Part shown: piece by piece, positions 47,301 through 52,365 of the stretch
How the letters are laid out: each line of letters begins with the position of its first letter
Numbering within the stretch: the stretch's first letter is position 1
NCBI GenBank assembly: GCA_965247815.1
Contig: CBDFHW010000025.1
Location: 447,556-511,555 of the forward strand
Length of the DNA stretch: 64,000 nt
Direction of reading: 5' to 3'
DNA from: CBDAQA01 sp965247815
GTDB taxonomy: Bacteria > Planctomycetota > Phycisphaerae > Tepidisphaerales > Tepidisphaeraceae
The notes under the pieces: model-generated
What the model was told of the DNA's origin: nothing
Seen by the model: only the letters and a program-made list of their open reading frames with translations
The model's database searches: none
Translations under genes and position numbers: made by a program

Positions 47301-48762
47301 CGGTGACGGCAACGCCAAGGGCGTCGCCGTCGACATCGGTCGCGCCCAAGCCGGTCAAAAGCGAGCCCACGGTGTTCCCGGGCGCTGCGGTCTGGTTTTG
47401 AACGATGTCGGTAAAGGTGGTGTTGCCGGTCGCGCGGGGGGCGTTGTCGGCAACGTAGCGGGCCACTGCAAAGTTGTTCGGGTTTGCACCCGCGGCAGTG
47501 TAGCCGGCGGCTACGATTTTGCCGTCGGGTTCGATGGCAACGCCATTGGCAACACTGCTTCCCGACGCGCTGCCGGTGAAATCGGTCGCCACCGTGCCGC
47601 TGGTGCCGAACGTGTTATCCGGCGACCCATCTGCATTAAACTTAGCCAGCGCGAAAAAGTTATTGGTCGAGGCATCGGTCGTGTATCCGCCGGAGACGAC
47701 TTTCCCGTTCGTCTGCACGGCGATGGAATTGCCGCTCGAGGTTCCAGCAAAGCCTGCCTCGACAATGCCATCTCCGCTGAAACTGGTGGTCAGCGTCGCC
47801 GCGTCGGCGTTCAGCTCGGCGACGACCAGTTTGCCGTCGGCCTGCCCCGTCACGAAATAATTTCCTGAAGAGACGAGCACCGCGGCGCTGATCGAATCCG
47901 TCGCGCCAAGGGTGATGGTGTGCCGCACGGCCGAGGAAATGTTCGCGGGCAACGAAACGGTCTCACTATGAGTTCCAGACGAGCCGGCGAGGATCAGGCT
48001 GCCGTCGGCGTTGACGACGATCGCATTCGCGCTCTCGCCGGTGGTGCCGGTGGTTACAAACGAGTTCAGCAGACCGCCCGAACTGTTGTACCGAACAACG
48101 GCGTCCCGCGTCTGCGTCGGGCTGGTGGAGGGCGCGGTGTTACCCGCGACAAGGATGTTGGTCCCCTGGATCGCGATCGAATTAGCGATGTCGCTCCGCT
48201 TGGAGCCCCCAATGTCGGTGGTGACGTAGCCGGCCGTTCCGAACGTGGTGTCGAGCGCGAGCGTGCCGGTGCTCCCGACCGTGTATCGCGCGACGACGAA
48301 ATCATTTCCGGTGACGGGGTTGGTTGCCGTTCCGGCGACCAGCACTCGCCCAGTGGTGTCCAGCGTAATTGCGCTGGCACTGGAGACTACCGTAGAACTC
48401 GTGATCGGCGTTTGAACGGTGCTGAGCAGTCCGCCCGAGGCATTGTACGAAGCGAGCGAAAAATTCGTATTCGACGTACCGGCGACGATCACCGTTCCGT
48501 TGGCTTCGACCGCAACCGAGGTGCCGGCGTCTTCGCCGTTGATGTCGGTCGTCACCGTGCCCGTCGCGTTAAATGCTGTGTCGAGAACGCCAGCTTTGAG
48601 ACTTGCCGAAAGCATCTGACGAAGTTCCAACGCTTCAAAGGTCGGACGAATCGCTTGCGTGATCCGTGGCTGGGCGGCAGCGCGTTTGCGAGCCTTCCCG
48701 GTTTCTGCCGTTAACTTGACATTCGTGCTTGACCCGACCGACTGCTTCTGTGACTTCTGCAT
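32329..48762 (-). CDS. giant multidomain surface protein (delta-60, beta-helix, MBG/YDG, PKD, cohesin/dockerin-like)
   Basis: 5477 residues from the ATG at 48762 (GGAG 9 nt upstream; an in-frame TTG at 48792 is possible). A basic N-terminus leads to FEALELRQMLSA, the planctomycete export motif. Order, with rough residues: delta-60 repeats 55-450 (DTTFGTAGYVTTDI); cadherin-like domain to 570; right-handed beta-helix blocks 600-3470 separated by six related linkers (AIEDKITDYLD, then AVQRGVNVA); MBG/YDG repeats 3560-4180 (NTKTYDGTTTAA); PKD-like domains to about 4700; a Big-type domain; two cohesin-like domains; dockerin-like segments GDVTGDGTLSGQDASLVAQ and DVNRDGRVNATDTALVQ. It is probably a secreted adhesin or matrix protein (inference). 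It is transcribed alone and ends in a strong terminator. Confidence 0.93.
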   Translation of the reverse strand: MQKSQKQSVGSSTNVKLTAETGKARKRAAAQPRITQAIRPTFEALELRQMLSASLKAGVLDTAFNATGTVTTDINGEDAGTSVAVEANGTVIVAGTSNTNFSLASYNASGGLLSTVQTPITSSTVVSSASAITLDTTGRVLVAGTATNPVTGNDFVVARYTVGSTGTLALDTTFGTAGYVTTDIGGSKRSDIANSIAIQGTNILVAGNTAPSTSPTQTRDAVVRYNSSGGLLNSFVTTGTTGESANAIVVNADGSLILAGSSGTHSETVSLPANISSAVRHTITLGATDSISAAVLVSSGNYFVTGQADGKLVVAELNADAATLTTSFSGDGIVEAGFAGTSSGNSIAVQTNGKVVSGGYTTDASTNNFFALAKFNADGSPDNTFGTSGTVATDFTGSASGSSVANGVAIEPDGKIVAAGYTAAGANPNNFAVARYVADNAPRATGNTTFTDIVQNQTAAPGNTVGSLLTGLGATDVDGDALGVAVTGATSPNGIFQYSTDGGATFTTITTASDSSALLLAKTTGAFNNLVRFKPNTGFSGSVTLSVRVWDKTQGAPLSTYDTTFSAAQNLNAFSDSTFSVTQTVVAAPASTYVNSTWAGTAQGASVTDSLGNTHTFGIDAFATVSDGVTYVASAGTVNVDGGVTTTPLTYAENVSLTRTETLKGFGQATPTLTAPTSLTNQIVVSVSAPNVTVQNLKVVVDQPYAAAGIAGIDPVGANPSVFDGLKVLNNVIVSTGAGGKLQQDASYGPTNKYSAGIAVLAGAAGSAPTVTIQGNQILPSLSGSTLTSTVGRGIWAHQVAGSFKSNTIEVVAFQDVQLSFLRGPTTFDGNTLRGTGLTITEPNSTATVDVSNNTFSPAFGVDDGMVEVRHDYNTSAPVSIHDNAFTLLSGTIGVLSVESIAVSVSHNTFTPAAGATNTIAIDVDTQTPSSSEPAPFVSDSISVQSNTFNGVAGSGNTAIYIADHDAGTASPAPDFGAIVVGGIGAAANVFTAALDHFLVLAPASASANFSGDIVAGINPAAASVNIDATGNNFGVASGHTGAGQTLADDYEIEDKITDGIDYAGGGLVRIKAANVFVTPNSFLAPATTDAGAIQRSVNLAASGDTVNVEAGTYRENLTVGKSITLSGPNAGVAGFGVMRSAEAIVEPGLTSDFNSSNVVTVGASNVTIDGFAIQGSINGTVPTGQSAGSTLEVTGTVSYAATGVGNSVDVGGLVVQNNIVKDFTQYGINADNSSHTVSVGNRIVSNSVSDIPDNGNSTGFFGQGIVAYDNLYAQIENNQLAQVRTGIQTGNYNLPATGGFVPTISNNNVSAYVKGVYLNLEYQDASTTTVANNTITQANASVSTAYNVGLIVQSIQSAVATNITGNNVSGFKYGIELAGNNSSNTATVHGGTLNANAYGVWATNNDYFYSANYNTSAVLDGVQIQNSTTAGVLIDSASPNSDGTFDTTDSVTLAMTNGTTITGGPTGLLATGSHSAIAGNTLDNTAFSGQSTFVALTSGAANGLTIDATSATFNGVTGAGTSLSGDFAIENRITDYIDKPGVGFVRIKTGEVFDTAISETTTPGSLQRAVNAAASGDVLNVQAGTYVGSSTIDAANGVTAGVIVSKPLTILGPNSGFDANGATPSSQAIILPGYSDPNPFDTNDSVVVEVTASNVTIKGITVDGSNPALAHSGGVNFDGVPIDAAEGIASYTGTSNINISNNVVQHTAYTAIDFDNYDSSGIATSNNTISNNLIRALSDAYGYGVGVLLGDNFYAQVTNNVLKNVYVGVQTGNFYNATPSSTFAAAIDDNKIEARHTGLFYNLHYSAASAFDVSRNAITALAQPAGDTVVGRLWNGILIGSQQSGVSATFTDNTIDGTGNTNAAGSSGYNFWNDPTTGSLAVSGGSVTGVQYGVWANSFEGYNSNGSTLSASVSGLTVTGGTAGIYVEDSAANTAHPNIALTVTDSTITGATTGVLVVGSHASVSLLRDAVSGASVGIADNAGTLTLGSGDTVTGGTTGVALSGLTVAVTGNTLNNLTFTGQSGDYLALTSGAAAGVTLDATAVRFDGVTGSAATLAQAYAIEDKITDYLDDGSVGYVSLNAANVYVTQKSEDTNSGAVQRGVNVATSGSTVDVAAGTFTGQVTISNPVTLTGAGASTVIQSPATLSSSFTSGGTVYKPVVTVDGTTATVENLSIDGLGQGNSNNRFVGLGFHNAGGVADNLTVTGTRNTPLDGVQAGYGIIAREDDLASRTLTVSNSSVSDYQKNGIDLRGKGLNAVITHNTVTGAGATPLIAQNGIVAGFGAFATVSGNTVSGHEYSGATSGADPLASDQSVGVLLDAAADGSSVTANSVFGNDIGIYSLGGTSSVTNNQVGPTTAQPSVAPNRYEGIVVDQGMTAVSGNQVAGGNIGVAVISFDGNTGPAAATVSNNTVTNAATGIEVLKQSASNPAATATLTNNTLTNNTTGVADISGTIATGSGNTIAGGTTGLSISGAGATLFGNTLAGLSFTGQSGDYVALTNGALAGVTVNGTVASYDGVNPSSATTAQAYAIEDKLTDYLDVPSVGYVSLSNSSVYVTQKSENTTAAAVQRGVNVAASSARVNVTAGTFTGQVTITKALTLTGAGASTVIQSPATLASLFISGGVTYKPVIMVEGSDATVQHLAIDGLGQGNTNNRFVGLGFHNAGGVADDLTVSGTRNTPLDGVQAGYGIIAREDDSVSRSLTVSNSSVSDYQKNGIDIRGAGLIATITGNTVTGAGATPAIAQNGIIAGFGAFVTVSGNTVSGNEYSGTGSGADPLTAVQSTGILLDAAASGSSANTNNAFGNDIGIYSVDGTASVNNNEVGPTAAQPGVATNRYEGIVVDEGTTTVSGNQVAGGNVGVAVLSFDGNTGPATATISGNTVTGAITGIEILKQSASDPAATASLSANTLTNNATGIAIIGGTLTIGTSNEVGGGIAGIVVARADSVITGNTLGDIAFSGQSGDYISLANGAENGTTLNGTGATYDGVLGSNATTAQGYAIDDKITDALDTSGVGYVRVKSGNVFVTSTSGAAGSIQRGIDNAVTNDTVHVESGTYHESPQVNKSVTLAGDGRSTTTIDLLPAGTAPVSYLNSIDVTGAVVTVSGFTVIGNAADSSGQANSDFYIESGVSSATLTGNTIESGAIGAGSNGDDGYGIVTEYNENASQAIGTLNVSNNNFSPAAGVSARAFYVNTGVNSFTFDSNTITGNFTNRSITEANNAVISNNTVTGTGVAGSRSGGGFGNFGDTNPALYGHASYTGNTITGVSIGISVIDASATVTGNTLSGNDTGVLAYTSDAPSSTATISGNQFTGNGIGINIDSGAGGSIAGNNFATGSADGTDVQIEAGVGSLTIGDGNAFNASTDYITNLSSRNFDLSSYTTTTFGGFNAATSPVNSLTLPSFYATEDKIVDAIDAPAFGLVRIKANNLFVTPGSFHSPETTAPSIQRAKNLSSTDTIHVEDAVSIVPVPPGSIVYGTATVPLSGTATSTYFPLSGEGQIVVTVNSVSGLSASGSIGTGGAFTATGLDTHALHVNGSPYGLTYSYQDGNVVFDASPNGSSTLAVTPKSVSAVIVGDPTKVYNATTNATLTPSNYQLSGLVNGDQFNVSKTTGNYDTKDVATANTVTTTLASGDYVAVGASQNSDYSFPTIVSGAGHITQATLTVTATGVNKIYDATANATVTLSDNRFAGDTFTDTYGSAVFVAGKNVGTGKAVAVSGIAITGADAGNYTFNTAASTTADISKAALTITAATNTKTYDGTTTAAATPTVSGLFGTDSVAGLSETYDNRNAGTGKTLSVGNTYTVNDGNTGGNYTVTTVADTTGVINKASLTITATTNTKTYDSTTTAAALPTVSGLQNTDTASGLVESYDNKNAGTGKTLSVSAYTVNDGNGGNNYTVTTVPNATGVINKAALTITAATNTKTYDGTTTAAATPTVSGLFGTDSVAGLSETYDNRNAGTGKTLSVGNTYTVNDGNTGGNYTVTTVADTTGVINKASLTITATTNTKTYDSTTTAAALPTVSGLQNTDTASGLVESYDNKNAGTGKTLSVSAYTVNDGNGGNNYTVTTVPNATGVINKASLTITATADDKVYDLTTTATAHLSDSRIAGDSFTDSYTAANFDTRNVGNNKPVTVTGINITGPDAGNYTFNTTASTTASIFARSINVSKNDFTTAEGTAFTGQTVATFTDAAGLEPVGEYTATIDWGDGTPVTAGTVTLSGGVATVKGNHGYVDNGSYAVKVQIADGGGSFGDDNASPATATVTNVAPTAALSNVPTTSPEGTAITVTGTSFDPGTADTLTYSYSVTRNGVAYSASNVGPTLNRSSTYTFTPSTNGSYVVSLFVTDKDGSVSSTTTSSINVTDVAPTVALSGSKTDAGNPTPNDAEGSTFTLTVGPVVDPGTAGGETVQNYFINWGDGTAAQSVTAAQLQASGRTVTHVYTDGTVPAGTTAANLTITVDIQDTNGFEPSAGSLGIVVYNVNPTAVFSGSASVSEGTSGTVLFLNQTDPSSVDTSAGFRYSYDFNNDNVFEVTNSSSPSASVPASFLSTPGTTTVHARIMDKDGGFTDYTRAITVTNVNPTVNALSNVTTSAGTAFSQTGGFTDPGNDNPYTVYVNYNFDPNTNNGVGTQIQSGSSRTFALGTTYNTPGTYTVRVTVVDAFGGTGTNQFTVTAAATTFQVSSFVPTGSGFDVTLNHADDTSVLNLYKGFGSTYGAADVTLVGTNTGAVRGSLTYDAATNTIHFIKTGGVLAPDTYTLTLVSANDAFRDTSGNLLDGDANGTAGGNYTATFNVGALGDVLSVPDVVRGPGQSFNLPVTLAQGAGVTAVDFDLVYDPSLLTITPPTTAQLGSAVPSGWAVTVNSSTPGHLRLTLSGTSSLPSGSVTLLNLAALIPTAAQYTAGLDLQVTNLRINENGIAGTADSGAIKVAFIGDASGNRGYSTTDSSLISNVVVGNISGFDAYPLFDPVLIGDVTGDGTLSGQDASLVAQKSVGFTVTQIPDLPAGNTLSTPVTGLDPTVTIPSNVLEHPGDTFTIPVSISDISGLLGANFSLGFNASKLQFVSATIGAADPNFAVYANADNVNGALQLGLSNNSFPAGPGSGTIAFLTFTVAGSAASGTSPVAISGSPDNAHGLNEGALPLTTVNGSINIQTASVGGQFVFYNGSSKFDVKTDASVANSADFNAIATDKSALLPGQTATFANYTSYSLGLNGILIDFVNMGSGATFSAGDFIFKVGNSNTPGTWANAPTPLSITAIVGPNGDTYADIIWANNAIQNQYLQVTVIANSHTHLSTNNVFYYGNAIGETGDSTANANVNATDTARVQNNQSGFATVGITNLYDVNRDGRVNATDTALVQSHQSGFSALKLITVPATPAPAATTVANPIIVMSINPVTSTATITPTIAPTVVPTAVIAAAPFKATGAALHRPTVKTRQGTTSKVITLGNGSAHSSSQAKSVSPFSNASITSVWDGIASLSGAKKKGA
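36539..37540 (-). repeat. 501-bp tandem duplication inside the giant gene (two MBG/YDG pairs)
   Basis: 36539-37039 and 37040-37540 are nearly identical copies of 501 bp (167 residues), each coding for two MBG/YDG repeats. Only scattered base changes separate them, for example GATCACG against GATTACG at the start. The protein copies are essentially identical. The low divergence marks a recent in-frame duplication. Confidence 0.93.
38520..45630 (-). repeat. about 1.4-kb periodic modules coding for the beta-helix blocks
   Basis: Six related linkers are centred near 45.61, 44.17, 42.57, 41.17, 39.76 and 38.55 kb. Each encodes a version of AIEDKITDYLD, then VR/VSLxxxNVFVT, then AVQRGVNxAxSGDTVxVxAGTY. 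The spacing is 1.2-1.6 kb. The modules ending near 42.57 and 41.17 kb are the closest pair and share long stretches such as NRFVGLGFHNAGGVAD and GIIAREDD. Confidence 0.88.
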
Positions 48763-48792
48763 TTTTACTGTCTCCCGACTTTGTGAACTCAA

Positions 48793-49509
48793 TGCGATCC
48801 ATGCGCGCAGGCGCAGAATCCCACGTTAAAACGTGGAAAGAACATCTCCGAAGGCGACCTTGTTGAACAAAATCCCCGTTCTTTTTGAGCGCAAATGAAC
48901 CCCGACACAGCGTGTCGAGCAATCAACGATGTCCGCGAAAAGGCAGACAGCCCGCCGTATTTAGAAACTCACATAATGAATGAAAAAAGGTCTTAAGCCC
49001 TCCCTTAAGGCTTCCCGCCGAACCCAACAATCCACAAACTTTCCGGACGTCGCGAAAATAACCCGGGACCCGGATAGCTTCAACAGTCTTTTCTCTGATC
49101 TAAATATGATTTTGAAGATAAGTGCTCTTAAAAAGGAAAGATACAAAAGCAAAATTTATTTTTTTGCGGAGTTTAGTCGGTGCTGGGTCTCGGAGGTGTC
49201 GGCTAATTGCTGTGCGGCAACTTCCTTTGCTAAATGTAATTATGACAAAAATAGCTCGGCTTTTCTCAGTAAATCTTTGGAAGCTACGTGAAAGAATGAT
49301 CCTAGACCCAGAGAAGTACGTATTCATTGCGGCGATTTAGGCTGATTTTCTTAAAGCTTAAATCTGAGATCAAACTTTAAGTTACAAATCGGTCTTAGGA
49401 AGATCGACAATGTTGGACCGCTGCGGTTTTAGGTTCCCTTGCCCACGCGCAGTAGCCAACGATCATCCTGCTCGATCTAGGGGAGGGACGCGCCGTGGCC
49501 GGTCAAACC
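48793..49509. other. long leader/intergenic region, AT-rich in part
   Basis: About 720 bp upstream of the giant gene. 48960-49400 is clearly more AT-rich than the surroundings and has only short frames with unnatural composition. The promoter and a long 5' untranslated leader of the giant gene should lie here. I see no supported gene, repeat or RNA family. Confidence 0.45.
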
Positions 49510-49710
49510 TCAGCCGTCCCAATATTTCCAACCCTCGTTGGGAACGTCACAGGTCTCGAACTCTCCGCGTTCCACCATCAGACAGGGTCGCCCGTTTTCG
49601 GCAATTGATTTACACATGTTAAACGGGCCACCGTGCAAAAATTGCCCGGCTGCTAGTCGATGCACCCGCAGACTAGGATCGAAATGCTTCGGCAGCGACT
49701 CGAATCGCAC
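49510..49710 (-). CDS. small hypothetical protein
   Basis: 66 codons from a GTG at 49710. The peptide (FDPSLRVHRLAAGQFLHGGP, NMCKSIAENGRPCLMVERGE, CDVPNEGWKYWDG) has a natural composition with three cysteines and is more convincing than the other short frames around it. The frame stays open upstream without a better start, so it may be the tail of an older gene. I recognise no family and see no ribosome site. Confidence 0.35.
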   Translation of the reverse strand: MRFESLPKHFDPSLRVHRLAAGQFLHGGPFNMCKSIAENGRPCLMVERGEFETCDVPNEGWKYWDG

Positions 49711-49755
49711 CTGTCGCTTGCAGACGAGATTCCTGAGAGATAGAAGTGCGATTAA

Positions 49756-50817
49756 GTGTCAGCGAAACGATGTCAGCCTTCTAAATACAATCCCCAGCTG
49801 CCGAACAGGTTTTCCAGCTCAGCTTTTCGTTCGCCGACTCTCGCCCCGACAGTTTTGTACGCTCTCATCATCCTGGGTTTTCTGGGTTGTGCGTCCGAGA
49901 GATCGGGCAGCCGCGGGCCAGAGTCGCCGGCTGTCGGCGACGAGATCATTGTCTGTGGGACGGCCTATCATACCGGCTCAAGGGTCGTTCTGTGGACCGA
50001 GCCCGGCGGGTACAACGCTTACGATCTTACGCCGACCACCACTCACGGGCCCCGATTCGGCACTCGGCACGGTCTGGCAGGGTTGAATCCCCGGCAACTT
50101 TCACAGTTGCAACAGCTTGTCGATCAGTTCGTCATTCATTACGACGCCGCGGGAGTCAGCCGAAGCTGCTTCCAAACGCTGCAGTTCGACCGCGGGCTGT
50201 CGGTCCATTTCATGATCGATATCGATGGCACGATCTATCAGACACTTGATCTGAAAGAACGCGCTTGGCACGCGACGCGGAGCAACGATCGCTCGATCGG
50301 CGTTGAAATGGCGAATATTGGCGTGTTTCAAACACCCTTGACAGTGCAGCAATGGTACGCGACCGCTCCTGATGGCCTCACTCAGATCACCCTCCCGGCT
50401 CGGCTCGGTGACGGCGGAGTTCGGACCGGAATACAGGGTCTGCGACCCGCGCGAAACCAGCCCGTCACAGGGGCCATTCAGGGCGTTCGGTATCATCAGT
50501 ACGACTTCACCGCTCGGCAGTATGCTGCGCTGATCAAGCTCACCGCGACTTTGTGCAATGTTTTCCCAAACATTCGTGCGGACGTGCCCCGGAACCCCGA
50601 TGGCAGCGTCATGTCGCACGTGATGACCGACGCCCAGTGGGCCAATTTCCGCGGCATCCTGGGTCATTACCACGTCGACAAAGCGAAACAGGACCCCGGC
50701 CCGGCTTTCGACTGGGAGCGCCTGCTCTCCGGCGTCCGCGCGACTCATGCCGGTGCAGCCAAATCGGTGATCAGTTTGAATCCCGACAGCGGTTCGCCTA
50801 CCTTCGCCGAAAGATGA
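49756..50817 (+). CDS. lipoprotein N-acetylmuramoyl-L-alanine amidase (Amidase_2)
   Basis: 353 residues. A lipobox-type segment, VLYALIILGFLGCAS, puts the acylated cysteine at about residue 46, so it is probably a lipoprotein. The catalytic domain matches Amidase_2: QFVIHYDAAGVSRSCF with the first zinc histidine, FMIDIDGTIYQTLDLKERAW, HATRSNDRSIGVEMANIG, then ILGHYHVDKAKQDPGPAFDW with the second histidine and the usual lysine and aspartate. It should cut the MurNAc-L-Ala bond of peptidoglycan. The GTG start at 49756 has no good ribosome site. Its stop overlaps the pyrR start (ATGA), so a wall hydrolase is coupled to pyrimidine genes. Confidence 0.85.
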   Translation: MSAKRCQPSKYNPQLPNRFSSSAFRSPTLAPTVLYALIILGFLGCASERSGSRGPESPAVGDEIIVCGTAYHTGSRVVLWTEPGGYNAYDLTPTTTHGPRFGTRHGLAGLNPRQLSQLQQLVDQFVIHYDAAGVSRSCFQTLQFDRGLSVHFMIDIDGTIYQTLDLKERAWHATRSNDRSIGVEMANIGVFQTPLTVQQWYATAPDGLTQITLPARLGDGGVRTGIQGLRPARNQPVTGAIQGVRYHQYDFTARQYAALIKLTATLCNVFPNIRADVPRNPDGSVMSHVMTDAQWANFRGILGHYHVDKAKQDPGPAFDWERLLSGVRATHAGAAKSVISLNPDSGSPTFAER

Positions 50818-51356
50818 AAACGCTCTACGATGCGGACGCGGTCGCCCGGCTGATTGGGCAGCTGGCCTGCGACATCACCGCCGCATACCCGGCATCGTCC
50901 GGGCCGATCACTGTTGTCGGCATCCGCACCCGCGGTGAAGTCCTTGCCGATCGGTTGGCCGTGCGCCTTCGCGATGCCGGGCATACAACTCTTCGACGCG
51001 GGGTACTAGATATCACGCTCTACAGGGACGACCTGTCGGAAATCGGCCCCCGCCCGATGGTTCGGCCCACAAAGATCGACGCCGACATCAACGGCAAACC
51101 CCTCATCCTAGTCGACGACGTGCTCTTCACGGGCCGGACAGTTCGCGCGGGCCTCGATGCACTCGCCGATTTCGGTCGACCTTCGGCGATTCGCCTCGCG
51201 GTGCTCGTCGACCGCGGGGGTCGAGAACTGCCGATCCAGCCGGACTACGTCGGCCTCGTGCAACGCGACGTGCCCGTTACCCATCGGGTAAAAGTAAAGC
51301 TCGTCGAGCGCGACGGCAGCGACGCGATCCAAATCCTCAGCAGGACCGAACCGTGA
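50814..51356 (+). CDS. pyrR: PyrR bifunctional pyrimidine regulator / uracil phosphoribosyltransferase
   Basis: 180 residues, the normal length. The PRPP-binding loop LILVDDVLFTGRTVRAGLDA is clear. VVGIRTRGEVLADRLAVRL, DITLYRDDLSEIG and AVLVDRGGRELPIQPDYVG are PyrR-specific. In other bacteria PyrR binds UMP and pyr leader RNA to attenuate transcription and has weak UPRTase activity. I did not find a PyrR-type anti-terminator upstream, so regulation here is untested. It overlaps the amidase stop by 4 bp and the pyrB start by 4 bp. Confidence 0.95.
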   Translation: MKTLYDADAVARLIGQLACDITAAYPASSGPITVVGIRTRGEVLADRLAVRLRDAGHTTLRRGVLDITLYRDDLSEIGPRPMVRPTKIDADINGKPLILVDDVLFTGRTVRAGLDALADFGRPSAIRLAVLVDRGGRELPIQPDYVGLVQRDVPVTHRVKVKLVERDGSDAIQILSRTEP

Positions 51357-52330
51357 ACACCGCGCCAGACCAAACCAAACCATCGGGCGATCGGCCCGAT
51401 GCCGCATCAACCACCTGGACCCGAAAGCACCTGCTTTCTCTCGAAGACCTCAGTGCGGATGAAATCCGATTCGTTCTGGATACCGCCGATTCGTTCAAAG
51501 AAGTCTCCCGACGCAGCGTAAAAAAAGTCCCCGCCCTTCGCGGTCGGGTGGTGGTCAACGCCTTCTTCGAAGACAGCACACGCACCCGCATGAGCTTTTC
51601 GCTCGCAGCCCAACGGTTATCTGCCGACGTGATCGACTTTTCCGAAAAAGGGTCGAGCGTCAGCAAAGGTGAAACGCTGATCGACACCGCGCGCAACATC
51701 GAAGCGATGGGCATCGACGTGATCGTCGTCAGGCACGCGGCCGCGGGGTCGGCGGAATTGATCGCGCGATCCGTCGCCTGCAGCGTCGTCAATGCCGGCG
51801 ACGGCGCACACGAGCACCCCACGCAGGGATTGCTGGACCTGTACACGATCCGGGAACGGTTCGGAAAAATAGAAGGATTGAAAGTCGCCATCGTCGGCGA
51901 CATCGCCAACAGCCGGGTCGCCCGCAGCGACCTGTGGGGGCTCAAAAAACTCGGCGCAGAAGTGATCCTGGTCGGCCCCGCGACGTTGCTGCCCCGGTCG
52001 TTCGAAGCGCTAGGCGCCCGCGTCGTACACGATTTCGATTCGATTATTGGAGAAGTCGACGTGATCAACATGCTCAGGGTACAGAACGAACGAATTCAGA
52101 CCAGTCAATTCCCGACCGTCCGCGAGTTCACCAGCCTCTTCGGCCTTACGTCGGACCGGTTCCAACGCTGCAAAGACAACGTTTTCGTCATGCACCCCGG
52201 CCCGATGAACCGCGGAATCGAAATCAGCAGCCACATCGCCGACGGACCGCAAAGCGGGATTTTGACCCAGGTCACGAACGGCCTTGCCGTGCGGATGGCC
52301 GCGCTCTACCTCGTGTCCGGCGTCCAGTAA
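51353..52330 (+). CDS. pyrB: aspartate carbamoyltransferase catalytic subunit
   Basis: 325 residues. It makes N-carbamoyl-aspartate from carbamoyl phosphate and aspartate. The carbamoyl-phosphate motif is FFEDSTRTRMSFSLAAQRL; HPTQGLLDLYTIRERFG, KVAIVGDIANSRVARSDLWG and MHPGPMNRGIEI are all conserved. The GTG at 51353 overlaps the pyrR stop (GTGA), which indicates translational coupling. No pyrI regulatory subunit is present. The pyrC gene follows after 35 bp. Confidence 0.97.
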   Translation: MNTAPDQTKPSGDRPDAASTTWTRKHLLSLEDLSADEIRFVLDTADSFKEVSRRSVKKVPALRGRVVVNAFFEDSTRTRMSFSLAAQRLSADVIDFSEKGSSVSKGETLIDTARNIEAMGIDVIVVRHAAAGSAELIARSVACSVVNAGDGAHEHPTQGLLDLYTIRERFGKIEGLKVAIVGDIANSRVARSDLWGLKKLGAEVILVGPATLLPRSFEALGARVVHDFDSIIGEVDVINMLRVQNERIQTSQFPTVREFTSLFGLTSDRFQRCKDNVFVMHPGPMNRGIEISSHIADGPQSGILTQVTNGLAVRMAALYLVSGVQ

Positions 52331-52365
52331 CCCTGCCGCGGCGCGTTCTAACTTCGAATCAGAAA

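Noticed and set aside
49122..49340. Short frames in the AT-rich leader upstream of the giant gene
   Set aside because: Composition is unnatural, overlapping frames are equally open, and there is no ribosome site or family resemblance.
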